From: Inquilinus sp042743185
GTDB lineage: Bacteria > Pseudomonadota > Alphaproteobacteria > DSM-16000 > Inquilinaceae
Reading direction: 5' to 3'
Length of the DNA stretch: 64,000 bases
Assembly: GCF_042743185.1 (NCBI RefSeq)
Contig: NZ_JBHYMS010000034.1
Location: 11,756-75,755, forward strand
In this document: positions 33,427 through 42,947 of the stretch, one piece after another
Layout of the letters: every line of letters starts with the position of its first letter
How positions within the stretch are numbered: position 1 is the first letter of the stretch
Made by a program: the position numbers and the translations under genes
Notes under the pieces: model-generated
The model's input: only the letters and a program-made list of their open reading frames with translations
What the model was told of the DNA's origin: nothing
The model's database searches: none

Positions 33427-34107
33427 TCAGGCGAACAGGTCGCGGTGCTCGCGCTGCACCGTCGGCAAAGCCCGCAGGATCTCCGACAGATGGGCGCGCA
33501 GCGCCGCCTCGGCGCCGTCCGGGTCGCGCCGGTCGATCGCCGCCAGGATGGTGCGGTGCTGCGCGATCAGCGCCGGCAGGGACGAGGCCGAGGGCAGCGT
33601 CAGGTGGCAGACGCGGTCCATATGCGCCTTCAGGTCCTCGATCACGGTCCAGGCCGACGGGCAGCCGGCCCCCTCGGCGATCGCCGCGTGGAACGCCTCG
33701 TCGGCGCGCTGGAACTCGTAGTGCTCGCCGGCCGCGGCCGCCGTCTCCTGGGCCTCGAGGTGGAAGTCGATGCGGGTGCGGGTTCGGGCGTCGAAGCGCT
33801 CGCAGGCGCGCCGCACCACCGCGCTTTCCAGCGATTCGCGGATGAAGCGCGCCTCCAGCATCCGCTCGATCGAGATCTTGACCACGAAGGTGCCGCGCCG
33901 CGGCAGCACCTCGACCAGGCCCGAGCGGGCGAGGGCGATGAAAGCCTCGCGCACCGGCTGCCGCGACACGCCGTAGCGGAGGGCGATCTCCTGCTCCGAC
34001 AGCGGCGCGCCGGGCTTCATGGCCAGGGTGACGATGGCCTTGCGGATCTCCAGCTCGATCAGGCGGGCGATGCTGGTGGTCTGGTCGAGGAGATCGAGCG
34101 GCGCCAT
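33427..34107 (-). CDS. GntR-family regulator, FCD subfamily
   Basis: This 226-residue regulator has a GntR winged HTH (residues 15-75, with LSEQEIALRYGVSRQPVREA) and an all-helical FCD ligand-binding domain (about 85-215) with the metal-site residues in DEAFHAAIAEGAG and AQHRTILAAIDRRD. FCD regulators respond to carboxylates and sugar acids and usually repress adjacent catabolic or transport genes. It is divergent from a TRAP transporter operon, with phased repeats between. The ATG at 34107 is preferred over a TTG nine bases upstream. Confidence 0.9.
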   Translation of the reverse strand: MAPLDLLDQTTSIARLIELEIRKAIVTLAMKPGAPLSEQEIALRYGVSRQPVREAFIALARSGLVEVLPRRGTFVVKISIERMLEARFIRESLESAVVRRACERFDARTRTRIDFHLEAQETAAAAGEHYEFQRADEAFHAAIAEGAGCPSAWTVIEDLKAHMDRVCHLTLPSASSLPALIAQHRTILAAIDRRDPDGAEAALRAHLSEILRALPTVQREHRDLFA

Positions 34108-34145
34108 GCGGATCAAGCTCGCGACGGATATTGCATCAGGTCAAG

Positions 34146-34197
34146 TACCATACTAGGCTGCCTCTTACCATACCAGACAGGGGCCTGATCATACCAG
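34146..34197. promoter_or_regulatory. Three helically phased operator repeats
   Basis: TACCATACTAG (34146-34156), TACCATACCAG (34166-34176) and GATCATACCAG (34187-34197) are direct repeats starting 20 and 21 bases apart, so they face the same side of the helix. On the other strand each reads CTGGTATG or similar, like GntR/FadR half-sites. They lie between the FCD regulator and the TRAP operon. Confidence 0.55.
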
Positions 34198-34222
34198 GCC
34201 CGGGAACCAGGGGGAGGCGTTC

Positions 34223-35191
34223 GTGAAATCCATCGTGGCATTGGTCCTGGGGGCGGCGCTGTCGCTGGCGGCCCTTCCGGCTTCGGCGCAGACGCTGCGC
34301 TCGGCCGACATCCATCCCGACGGCTATCCGACGGTCGAGGCGGTCAAGTATCTCGGCGAGCTGATGGAGCAGCGCAGCGGCGGCCGGATCAAGATCCAGG
34401 TCTTCAACAACGCCCAGCTCGGCGCCGAGAAGGACACGATCGAGCAGACCCGGTTCGGCGTGATCGACATGAACCGGGTGAACACGGCGCCGTTCAACAA
34501 CCTGGTGCCGGAGACGCAGGTGCTGGGCCTGCCCTTCCTGTTCCGCTCGGTCGACCACATGCACAAGGTCGTCGACGGCCCGATCGGCGACGAGATCCTG
34601 AAGGCGTTCGAGCCGCACGGGCTGGTCGGCCTCGCCTTCTACGATTCCGGAGCGCGGTCCTTCTACACCACGAAGAAGGCGATCCGGTCGATCGACGACA
34701 TGAAGGGGCTGAAGCTGCGGGTCCAGCAGTCCGACCTGTGGATCGCGATGATGCAGGCCTTCGGCGCCAACCCGACGCCGATGGCGTTCGGCGAGGTCTA
34801 TTCGGCGCTGGAGACCGGCGTCGTCGACGGCGCCGAGAACAACTGGCCGTCCTACGAATCCTCGCGCCATTTCGAGGTGGCGAAGCACTACACCCTGACC
34901 GAGCATTCGCTGACGCCCGAGGTGCTGGTGATCTCGAAGATCGCCTGGGACAAGCTGTCGCCCGACGACCAGACGCTGCTGCGCCAGGCGGCCAAGGAGT
35001 CGGTGGTGAAGATGCGCGAGCTGTGGATCGCGCGCGAGAAGGAGTCGGAGGAGAAGGTGCGGGCCGGCGGTGCCGAGGTCATCACCGTCGACAAGGCCGC
35101 GTTCTCGGCCGCGATGGGGCCGGTCTACGACAAGTTCGTCACCACCGACGCGATGAAGTCGCTGGTGGAGCGCATCCGCGCGGTGCAGTGA
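34223..35191 (+). CDS. TRAP transporter substrate-binding protein (DctP family)
   Basis: This 322-residue periplasmic receptor has a Sec signal peptide (cleavage after PASAQ-like residues near 23). The ligand arginine region is KGLKLRVQQSD, followed by PMAFGEVYSALETGVVDGAE and NNWPSYESSRHFEVAK. The last motif recalls TRAP receptors for uronates or related sugar acids, but this is only suggestive. The start is a GTG at 34223 behind a strong GGGGGAGG element. A strong hairpin after the gene probably keeps this cistron more abundant than the membrane subunits. Confidence 0.9.
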   Translation: MKSIVALVLGAALSLAALPASAQTLRSADIHPDGYPTVEAVKYLGELMEQRSGGRIKIQVFNNAQLGAEKDTIEQTRFGVIDMNRVNTAPFNNLVPETQVLGLPFLFRSVDHMHKVVDGPIGDEILKAFEPHGLVGLAFYDSGARSFYTTKKAIRSIDDMKGLKLRVQQSDLWIAMMQAFGANPTPMAFGEVYSALETGVVDGAENNWPSYESSRHFEVAKHYTLTEHSLTPEVLVISKIAWDKLSPDDQTLLRQAAKESVVKMRELWIAREKESEEKVRAGGAEVITVDKAAFSAAMGPVYDKFVTTDAMKSLVERIRAVQ

Positions 35192-35204
35192 GGCTGTGCC
35201 ATCC

Positions 35205-35236
35205 GGCCGGCCCCGCCACGTCGCGCGGGGCCGGCC
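35205..35236 (+). promoter_or_regulatory. Intercistronic hairpin between dctP- and dctQ-like genes
   Basis: GGCCGGCCCCGC and GCGGGGCCGGCC form a 12-base perfect stem with an eight-base loop, followed by CTTT, 13 bases after the binding-protein stop and 25 bases before the next ATG. It is probably a partial terminator or 3'-stabilising structure. Confidence 0.65.
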
Positions 35237-35261
35237 CTTTCGTCATGGGAGATCGGCCGGA

Positions 35262-35786
35262 ATGGCTTCCGTCCTGGCTCTGACTCGCCGGACCCTCGGC
35301 ATCCTGTCCACCGGCGCCCTGTGGCTGGCCGGCTTCGGCATGCTGGCGATGACCGTCACAGTCGGCTGGCAGGTCTTCGCCCGCTACGTGCTGAACGACA
35401 CGCCGAGCTGGGCCGAGCCGCTGACGCTGCAGCTGATGGGGTGGTTCATCCTGCTCGGCGCCGCAGTCGGGGTGCGCGAGAGCTTCCATCTCGGCCTCGA
35501 CCTGCTGCAGCAGGTGCTGCCGGCGGGGCTCAACCGGGTGCTGGAGGGGGTGAACCTGCTGCTCATCCTCGGCTTCGGCGTCGCCATGGTCTGGTATTCG
35601 GTCGAGCTCGCGGTCGGCACCTGGACCGCGACCATCCCGGTGCTCGACCTGCCGGGCGGATTCGATTTCATTCCCTTGATCATCGGCGGCGCGCTGATCG
35701 CGCTGTTCGCCGCCGAACGGCTGTTCGAACAGATTGCCGGCGTCGAGCACGAGGCGGCGGTCGAAGGCGTGCAGGAGCTGGCGTGA
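35262..35786 (+). CDS. TRAP transporter small permease (DctQ family)
   Basis: This 174-residue inner-membrane protein has four helices and the DctQ features WQVFARYVLNDTPSWAEPLT and GWFILLGAAVGVRESFHLGLDLL. It assists the large permease in sodium-driven uptake. The ATG at 35262 follows GGAGATCGGCCGGA. Its stop shares a base with the start of the large permease gene. Confidence 0.88.
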   Translation: MASVLALTRRTLGILSTGALWLAGFGMLAMTVTVGWQVFARYVLNDTPSWAEPLTLQLMGWFILLGAAVGVRESFHLGLDLLQQVLPAGLNRVLEGVNLLLILGFGVAMVWYSVELAVGTWTATIPVLDLPGGFDFIPLIIGGALIALFAAERLFEQIAGVEHEAAVEGVQELA

Positions 35787-37066
35787 TGGAGCTGTGGGTC
35801 CTGTTCGGCGGCTTCACGCTGCTGATGTTCATGGGCATGCCGATCGCCTTCTGCCTCGGCATCTCCTCGCTGGCGACGGTGCTGTACATGGGCCTGCCGC
35901 CAGTGGTGGTGTTCCAGCAGATCAACTCCGGCATGAACGCCTTCGCCATGATGGCGATCCCGTTCTTCATCTTCGCCGGCGACCTGATGATCCGCGGCGG
36001 CATCGCGGCGCGGCTGATCCGCTTCGCCGCCAGCCTGGTCGGGCACATGCGCGGGGGGCTGGGCCAGGTCAATGTCGTCGCCTCGACCCTGTTCGGCGGC
36101 ATCTCCGGCTCGGCGGTGGCCGACGCCTCGGCGATCGGCGGGCTGATGATCCCGCAGATGGCGGCGCGGGGTTACGCCCGGGACTACGCGGTCAACGTCA
36201 CCGCCAATTCCGCGATCATCGCGCTGATGATCCCGCCGTCCAACAACATGATCCTCTATTCGATCGCGGCGGGCGGCAACGTCTCGATCGCCGACCTGTT
36301 CACCGCCGGCATCATCCCCGGCATCCTGCTGGCGGCCGCGCTGATGGTCGCCGCCTATGTCGTCGCCCGCCGGCGCGGCTATCCCGCCGATCCGTTCCCG
36401 GGCCTGCGCGCCGTCGGCCGCTACCTGGTCCTGGCGCTGCCGGGCATCCTCCTGATCGGCATCATCTTCGGCGGCGTCCGCTCCGGCATCTTCACCGCGA
36501 CCGAAAGCTCCTGCATCGCGGTGATCTACGCCTTCCTGGTGGCGCTCCTGGTCTATCGCGAGCTCGACTGGCGCGGCTTCGTCGAGGCGGTGCAGGGCGC
36601 GGTCCGCACCACCGCCATGGTGCTGCTGGTGATCGGCACCGCCGGCGCCTTCGGCTGGCTGATGGCGCTGCTGCAGGTGCAGACGGCGACGGTCCAGGCG
36701 ATCCATGCCATCTCCAGCGACCCGCTGACGGTGCTGCTGCTGATCAACGTCGCGCTGCTGATTCTCGGCACCTTCATGGATATGGCGCCGATGATCATCA
36801 TCTGCACGCCCGTCCTGCTGCCGGTGGTCAAGGCCTTCGGCATCGACCCGGTGCATTTCGGCGTGATCCTGATCCTCAACGCCGGCATCGGCCTGAACAC
36901 GCCTCCGGTCGGGTCGGTGCTGTTCGTCAGCTGCGCCGTCGGCAAGATCACCATCCGCGAGGCGATGCGCACGATCTGGCCGTTCTTCGGCGCCTCGATC
37001 GCGGTGCTGCTGGCCGTGACCTACATCCCGGCCCTGTCGCTCTGGCTGCCCGCGGTCTTTCGCTGA
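35786..37066 (+). CDS. TRAP transporter large permease (DctM family)
   Basis: This 426-residue inner-membrane protein has about 12 helices and two re-entrant hairpins. It contains STLFGGISGSAVADASAIGG, ANSAIIALMIPPSNNMILYS and LNAGIGLNTPPVGSVLFV, the conserved transport-core segments of DctM. It forms the sodium/substrate channel with DctQ. It completes an operon with the receptor gene under the divergent FCD regulator. Confidence 0.92.
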   Translation: MELWVLFGGFTLLMFMGMPIAFCLGISSLATVLYMGLPPVVVFQQINSGMNAFAMMAIPFFIFAGDLMIRGGIAARLIRFAASLVGHMRGGLGQVNVVASTLFGGISGSAVADASAIGGLMIPQMAARGYARDYAVNVTANSAIIALMIPPSNNMILYSIAAGGNVSIADLFTAGIIPGILLAAALMVAAYVVARRRGYPADPFPGLRAVGRYLVLALPGILLIGIIFGGVRSGIFTATESSCIAVIYAFLVALLVYRELDWRGFVEAVQGAVRTTAMVLLVIGTAGAFGWLMALLQVQTATVQAIHAISSDPLTVLLLINVALLILGTFMDMAPMIIICTPVLLPVVKAFGIDPVHFGVILILNAGIGLNTPPVGSVLFVSCAVGKITIREAMRTIWPFFGASIAVLLAVTYIPALSLWLPAVFR

Positions 37067-37085
37067 GCGAATCTTCGGATGGGCC

Positions 37086-37113
37086 TTGACCCGTTTCCGC
37101 GCTCCCCTTAAAT
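37086..37113 (+). promoter_or_regulatory. groESL promoter
   Basis: TTGACC (37086-37091) and TTAAAT (37108-37113) are 16 bases apart. The same stretch also reads CTTGACC...CCCCTTAAAT, close to a heat-shock sigma-32 promoter, so both sigma factors may use it. The predicted start falls within the CIRCE element. Confidence 0.6.
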
Positions 37114-37116
37114 GCG

Positions 37117-37142
37117 TAGCACTCACCGGCCGAGAGTGCTAA
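37117..37142. promoter_or_regulatory. CIRCE element (HrcA operator)
   Basis: TAGCACTC, nine bases, GAGTGCTAA: an almost perfect copy of the CIRCE inverted repeat, with the outermost T of the left arm replaced by G. HrcA bound here represses groESL at normal temperature. Confidence 0.9.
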
Positions 37143-37201
37143 CGACCGGCCGGGGCAGGCCCTGAACGCAAATCTCTGAACGAGAGAGTGGGAGAGCGAA
37201 G

Positions 37202-37513
37202 ATGCAATTCCGTCCCCTGCACGACCGTGTGCTGGTGCGCCGCATCGAGCAGAACGAGAAGACCGCCGGCGGGATCATCATCCCGGACACCGCCAAGGAA
37301 AAGCCCCAGGAGGGCGAGGTGATCTCGGTCGGCGCCGGCATCCGCGACGAGGCCGGCAAGCTGCAGCCGCTGGACGTCAAGGCCGGTGACCGCATTCTGT
37401 TCGGCAAGTGGTCCGGCACCGAGGTGAAGCTCGACGGTCAGGATCTCCTGATCATGAAGGAGAGCGACATCCTCGGCATCATCACCGTGAAGAAGTCGGC
37501 CAAGGCGGCCTGA
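37202..37513 (+). CDS. groES: Co-chaperonin GroES
   Basis: This 103-residue heptameric lid of the GroEL chamber starts FRPLHDRVLVRRIEQNEKTA, has the mobile loop TAGGIIIPDTAKEKP and ends in the usual IMKESDILGI. GGGAGAG precedes the ATG. It is first in the groESL operon behind a CIRCE element and a possible heat-shock promoter. Confidence 0.97.
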   Translation: MQFRPLHDRVLVRRIEQNEKTAGGIIIPDTAKEKPQEGEVISVGAGIRDEAGKLQPLDVKAGDRILFGKWSGTEVKLDGQDLLIMKESDILGIITVKKSAKAA

Positions 37514-37561
37514 TCCGCCCCGTCGCCTTCACCGGAATCCCGATAGATAAGGAATAGAGAG

Positions 37562-39214
<1,653 letters not shown>

Positions 39215-39250
39215 TCACCCGATCAGATTGTCCAAAAGTCGAATTGTGGA

Positions 39251-39278
39251 GGGGCGCTCTTCGGAGCGCCCCTTTTTT
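39251..39278 (+). terminator. Rho-independent terminator of groESL
   Basis: GGGGCGCTC, loop TTCG, GAGCGCCCC, then six T (39273-39278). A nine-base perfect stem with a UUCG tetraloop; a textbook terminator. Confidence 0.95.
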
Positions 39279-39415
39279 GCCATATCGGCCGGCGATGCAA
39301 GACCTCGTGGGGCCGCTGCAGTCTTTCGATTGCCGGGCCGAGTATCGGCAACTAAATGAATGCAACGGCCCCGGGTTCGACCACCCGGCCGTCCGCGACG
39401 GAAGGGGAATTCGTG

Positions 39416-40570
39416 ATGACCGCCTGTTCGAAGAGTGCGCCCTGTCATCGCGGGCCGATCGCCCGCGCTGCCCTGGCGGTCGCCTCGATCCTGGTGCTTG
39501 CGGCCTGCGTGCCGGCCGGGACGCAGCAGACCGCCAGCCTGCCGGCGCCGGAGCAGCCCGCGCCGCCGCCCGTATCCCCCTTCGTCCAGGCGATGCGCGA
39601 CGCCGGCGTCAACGTCGCGATCCCGACGCGCGGCAAGTTCATCCTGGTGAACATCCCGTCCTATGAGCTGATCGCCTTCCAGGACGGCGCCCCGGTGATC
39701 CGCAGCAAGGTCGTGGTCGGGGCCGCGGGGACCTCGACGCCCGAGCTGCTGTCGAACATGTACGCGATCAAGTACAACCCGGACTGGACCCCGACGCCGT
39801 CGATCGTCCGCAACGAGGCCAGCGTCTACATCCCGTCGGGGCCGCGCAGCCCGCTCGGCCGGCTCAAGCTCGAGCTCGACAACGACCAGTCGATCTATCT
39901 GCACGACACGCCGCAGAAGAGCTATTTCGGCCGCGACAAGCGGGCGCTGAGCCATGGCTGCGTCCGGGTCCAGCAGGTCCGGGAGCTGGCGGCCTGGGCC
40001 GACGGCGTCAGCGTCGACGAGATCGACCGGAAGATCCGCACCGGCCGCATGTACACCGAGCGGCTGCCGGAGGAGATCCCGGTCTATATCGGCTACTACA
40101 CCCGCTTCCCGGACGAATTCGGCCAGCCGGTGAACCATCCGGACGTCTACGCCAACAAGGACGAGGCGCGGCAGGCCTACCTGGCCCGCGCCGCCGGCCG
40201 CCGCGCGGCCGCGGCGAAGAAGGCGGTCGAGCCGCCGGCCCAGCCCCCGGCCGAGATCATCCCGGGCCAGACGGTGCCCGGCCAGACCGCACCGGGCGGC
40301 GAGACCGCAGTGCCGCCGGCGACGGCCCCCGGCGAAACCGGCACGCCGCCCGCGACCCCGGCCCAGCCCGCCGCCCCCGCTACGACGGCTCCGGCTGCCC
40401 CTGCCGCGCCGGCGGAGACCCCCGCGGTTCCGGCCGCGCCCGCGGCCCCGGCCGTGACCGATCCTGCGGCCCCGGCTGCTCCGGCCACGACGACGCCGGC
40501 CGCGCCGGCGGCTCCTGCGGTCACGCCGCCTCCGGCGACCACGACGCCGGCCGCGCCGACGAGCAACTGA
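39416..40570 (+). CDS. L,D-transpeptidase lipoprotein (YkuD)
   Basis: This 384-residue envelope protein has a lipoprotein signal peptide (lipobox LVLAAC), a YkuD catalytic domain with YLHDTPQKSYF and the active-site SHGCVRV (catalytic Cys), and a 130-residue C-terminal tail of Pro/Ala/Thr repeats (PAAPA, TTPAAP). It would form 3-3 crosslinks in peptidoglycan or attach lipoproteins. The tail could span the periplasm or bind the wall. GAAGGGGAA precedes the ATG at 39416; the frame back to 39356 is less likely. REP-like hairpins directly follow the stop. Confidence 0.88.
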   Translation: MTACSKSAPCHRGPIARAALAVASILVLAACVPAGTQQTASLPAPEQPAPPPVSPFVQAMRDAGVNVAIPTRGKFILVNIPSYELIAFQDGAPVIRSKVVVGAAGTSTPELLSNMYAIKYNPDWTPTPSIVRNEASVYIPSGPRSPLGRLKLELDNDQSIYLHDTPQKSYFGRDKRALSHGCVRVQQVRELAAWADGVSVDEIDRKIRTGRMYTERLPEEIPVYIGYYTRFPDEFGQPVNHPDVYANKDEARQAYLARAAGRRAAAAKKAVEPPAQPPAEIIPGQTVPGQTAPGGETAVPPATAPGETGTPPATPAQPAAPATTAPAAPAAPAETPAVPAAPAAPAVTDPAAPAAPATTTPAAPAAPAVTPPPATTTPAAPTSN

Positions 40571-40571
40571 C

Positions 40572-40649
40572 GTAGGTTGGGTTCGCGGACGCGAACCCAA
40601 CAATGTCCCGGTTGCGCGATGTTGGGTTCGCCAAGCGAACCCAACCTAC
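40572..40649. repeat. Paired REP-like hairpins, copy B
   Basis: GTAG plus GTTGGGTTCGC/GCGAACCCAAC (40572-40601, loop GGAC) and GTTGGGTTCGC/GCGAACCCAAC plus CTAC (40621-40649, loop CAA). Each stem is 11 bases. Here the GTAG/CTAC flanks are on the outside, the opposite orientation to copy A at 29737-29811. Located between the convergent L,D-transpeptidase and methyltransferase genes. Confidence 0.8.
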
Positions 40650-40652
40650 GGC

Positions 40653-41303
40653 CTATCCGGGCAGGACCTTCCACACCACGGCCTCGCGCACGGCGCGGTC
40701 CTCGATCTCGACGCTGGTCGGCACCTGGTGGCGGGCGATCTCCTCCAGCCCGTCCTGCGGCCGGTAGGTGCGGCCGGGATCGCCCAGCAGCACGGTCTTG
40801 CCGGCGCCGGCCAGGGCCCGCAGCCAAGGCATGACCCGGTCCGACATCGGCTTCTCGTAGCAGACGTCGCCGGCGCAGACGATGTCGATGCCGTCCAGCG
40901 CCTCGCCGATCCGGTCGCCGCCGTCGGCCTCGACCGCGCAGCCATTGGTCGCCGCGTTCAGCCGGATCGCCGCCACCGCGACCGGGTCGATCTCGGCCGC
41001 CGTCACCGCGGCGGCGCCGGCCCGGGACGCGGCCAGCGCGACGATGCCGGAGCCCGAGGCGAAGTCGAACACCCGCTTCCCGGCCACGCTCTCGGGATGG
41101 TCCAGGATATATCGCGCCACCGCCTGGCCGCCGACCCAGGCGAAGGCCCAGTAGGGCGGCGGCAGGCCGGTGCGGCGCAGCGTCTCCTCCGTCGCCTGCC
41201 ACAGCGGCGTCACCTCGGTGGCGAGGTGCAGCACCAGCTCGGGTAGCAGCGGCGTGCGGGTCGGCGCCGTGTTGGCGCGGATGAAGGCGGCGATGTCGTC
41301 CAT
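40653..41303 (-). CDS. ETF-beta-type protein lysine methyltransferase (METTL20-like)
   Basis: This 216-residue class I methyltransferase has PPPYWAFAWVGGQAVARYIL, the SAM motif VFDFASGSGIVALAA and GDVCYEKPM, the pattern of METTL20-like enzymes. The Agrobacterium homolog methylates lysines of the electron-transfer flavoprotein beta subunit. Nnt1/PrmA-like alternatives cannot be excluded. The ATG at 41303 begins the conserved MDDIAAFIRANT. No etf genes are in this window. Confidence 0.8.
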   Translation of the reverse strand: MDDIAAFIRANTAPTRTPLLPELVLHLATEVTPLWQATEETLRRTGLPPPYWAFAWVGGQAVARYILDHPESVAGKRVFDFASGSGIVALAASRAGAAAVTAAEIDPVAVAAIRLNAATNGCAVEADGGDRIGEALDGIDIVCAGDVCYEKPMSDRVMPWLRALAGAGKTVLLGDPGRTYRPQDGLEEIARHQVPTSVEIEDRAVREAVVWKVLPG

Positions 41304-41426
41304 GGCGCCCTTCCTATCCTGCAAGGCGGCGATGAGCCATGGAGTCTTGATGTCCGGCGCCGGAATGCGGAAGATTCGCGAAACGGCGACGGCGCAGACC
41401 GTCGCCGCAGACGAGGAAACGACGAG

Positions 41427-41606
41427 ATGGTGAGCCGCCGTGCCCCGGCCCGACCGAAGGACGGTCCGGCCGAAGACGAGATCGGGGAATGTAGTTCCCC
41501 GCCCTGCTATCTGCACGAGATCGATCCGGCCTATGCCGGTCTGGACCCGAAGCCCGGGAAGAAGCCCGCGCCGAAGGGTCCGAAGCGCGACGGAGCCGGC
41601 TCATGA
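41427..41606 (+). CDS. 59-residue protein with CSSPPCYLHEIDPAYAG motif
   Basis: Easy to miss for its length. The protein has a basic, Pro/Lys-rich start and end around a compact core, CSSPPCYLHEIDPAYAGLDP, with two cysteines four residues apart. GAGG lies about ten bases before the ATG at 41427, and the TGA overlaps the ATG of the DUF488 gene (ATGA), showing translational coupling. The core looks like a short metal-binding or regulatory peptide I believe occurs in other alphaproteobacteria, but I cannot name a family. Function unknown. Confidence 0.7.
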   Translation: MVSRRAPARPKDGPAEDEIGECSSPPCYLHEIDPAYAGLDPKPGKKPAPKGPKRDGAGS

Positions 41607-41944
41607 TCCGGGTCAAGCGCGTCTACGACCCGCCCGAGGAGGGCGACGGCTACCGCGTCCTGGTCGACCGGCTGTGGCCGCGCGGCCTGACCAAGGAGCA
41701 GGCGGCGCTCGATCTCTGGCTCAAGACCGTGGCGCCGAGCGACGAGCTGCGGCACTGGATCCACCACGAGCCGGAGAAATGGCCGGAATTCTGCCGCCGC
41801 TATCATGCCGAGCTGGATGCCCACCCGAACGCGGTCGCCTTCCTGCGGCAGAAGAGCAAGGACGGCTGGGTCACCCTGCTCTATGCCAGCCGCGACGAGC
41901 GCCAGAACAACGCCATCGCGCTCGCCAAGTATCTGGGCGGATGA
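41603..41944 (+). CDS. DUF488 family protein
   Basis: This 113-residue soluble protein carries the DUF488 (YeaO-like) features MIRVKRVYDPPEEGDGYRVL with VDRLWPRGL, the LWLKTVAPSDELRHW segment and LLYASRDERQNNAIALAKYL. The family is of unknown function. It is coupled to the upstream 59-residue protein and ends one base before the convergent ubiA stop. Confidence 0.9.
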   Translation: MIRVKRVYDPPEEGDGYRVLVDRLWPRGLTKEQAALDLWLKTVAPSDELRHWIHHEPEKWPEFCRRYHAELDAHPNAVAFLRQKSKDGWVTLLYASRDERQNNAIALAKYLGG

Positions 41945-42868
41945 TCAGGCCAAGGCGCGGCCGGCGGCGAGCCCGACCAGGACCAAAAGGCCGAACCAGC
42001 GGTTCGAGTTGAACTTGGCCAGGCAGTCGGCCGGCCGGTCGGGGACGAGCGTCGCCGCCTGCCAGGCCAGCTGTGCCGCGCCGGCGGCGAGGCACAGCAG
42101 GAAGGGCAGGGGCGCCAGCCCGGCCAGCAGGCCGGCCGCGCCGATCCCGAGCACGGTCAGCGCGTAGAAGCCGGCGACCCAGCGCCGCGCGGCGCCGCCG
42201 AACAGGCGGGCGGTCGACTTGATGCCGATGCGGGCGTCGTCCTCGATGTCCTGCAGGGCGTAGACCGTGTCGTAGCCCAGCGTCCAGCAGATGCCGGCGG
42301 CATAGAGGATCAGCGAGGGCAAGGCCAGCCCGCCGGTCACGGCGGTCCAGCCGACCAGCGCGCCCCAGTTGAAGGCCAGGCCCAGGAAGAATTGCGGCCA
42401 CCAGGTGACCCGCTTCATCAGCGGGTAGGTGAAGACCACGAGCAGCGAGGCGATGCCGAGCCCGACGGTGGTGCTGTTGAACTGGATCAGGACCAGGAAG
42501 CCCAGCAGCAGCAGGGCGATCAGGAACAGCACCGCCTGGGTCGGGCTGATCGCGCCGCTGGGGATCGGCCGGGTGCGGGTGCGCGCCACCCGGCCGTCGA
42601 AGTCACGGTCCAGGATGTCGTTCACCGTGCAGCCGGCGCCGCGCATCACCAGCGCGCCGATGGCGAACAGGAGGACGTACCAGAGATCCATCCAGCCGAA
42701 GCCGGCCGGCCGCGGCGCCATCGCCAGTCCCCACCAGCAGGGAAGAAGCAGCAGCAGGACCGGCTTCGGCCGATCCAGCCGGGCCAGGGTCAGGTAGGGC
42801 CGGACGCCGGGCGGCGCCCAGCGGAGAAGCCGGCTCTCGGCCCGGATGTCGGAGGCGGTGTCGGTCAT
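41945..42868 (-). CDS. ubiA: 4-hydroxybenzoate polyprenyltransferase
   Basis: This 307-residue inner-membrane prenyltransferase attaches the polyprenyl chain to 4-hydroxybenzoate in ubiquinone synthesis. It has about eight or nine helices and the two Asp-rich Mg-prenyl-diphosphate motifs NDILDRDFDGRVARTRTRP and DIEDDARIGIKSTA. The ATG at 42868 is preferred; an upstream in-frame ATG lies at 42898. In many alphaproteobacteria ubiA lies near rsmE and gshA, as here, with two extra genes between. Confidence 0.93.
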   Translation of the reverse strand: MTDTASDIRAESRLLRWAPPGVRPYLTLARLDRPKPVLLLLLPCWWGLAMAPRPAGFGWMDLWYVLLFAIGALVMRGAGCTVNDILDRDFDGRVARTRTRPIPSGAISPTQAVLFLIALLLLGFLVLIQFNSTTVGLGIASLLVVFTYPLMKRVTWWPQFFLGLAFNWGALVGWTAVTGGLALPSLILYAAGICWTLGYDTVYALQDIEDDARIGIKSTARLFGGAARRWVAGFYALTVLGIGAAGLLAGLAPLPFLLCLAAGAAQLAWQAATLVPDRPADCLAKFNSNRWFGLLVLVGLAAGRALA

Positions 42869-42947
42869 GGTCCCGTCGCGGAGGTCGCGCTGGCGCATCA
42901 GTACCGCCGTTGCGGGCCGGCGGCAAAGGCCGTGATGGGCGCCGTGG

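Noticed and set aside
40250..40568. Pro/Ala/Thr repeats at the end of the L,D-transpeptidase gene as a possible tandem-repeat locus
   Set aside because: The repeats are irregular at the DNA level and read in frame as a low-complexity protein tail.
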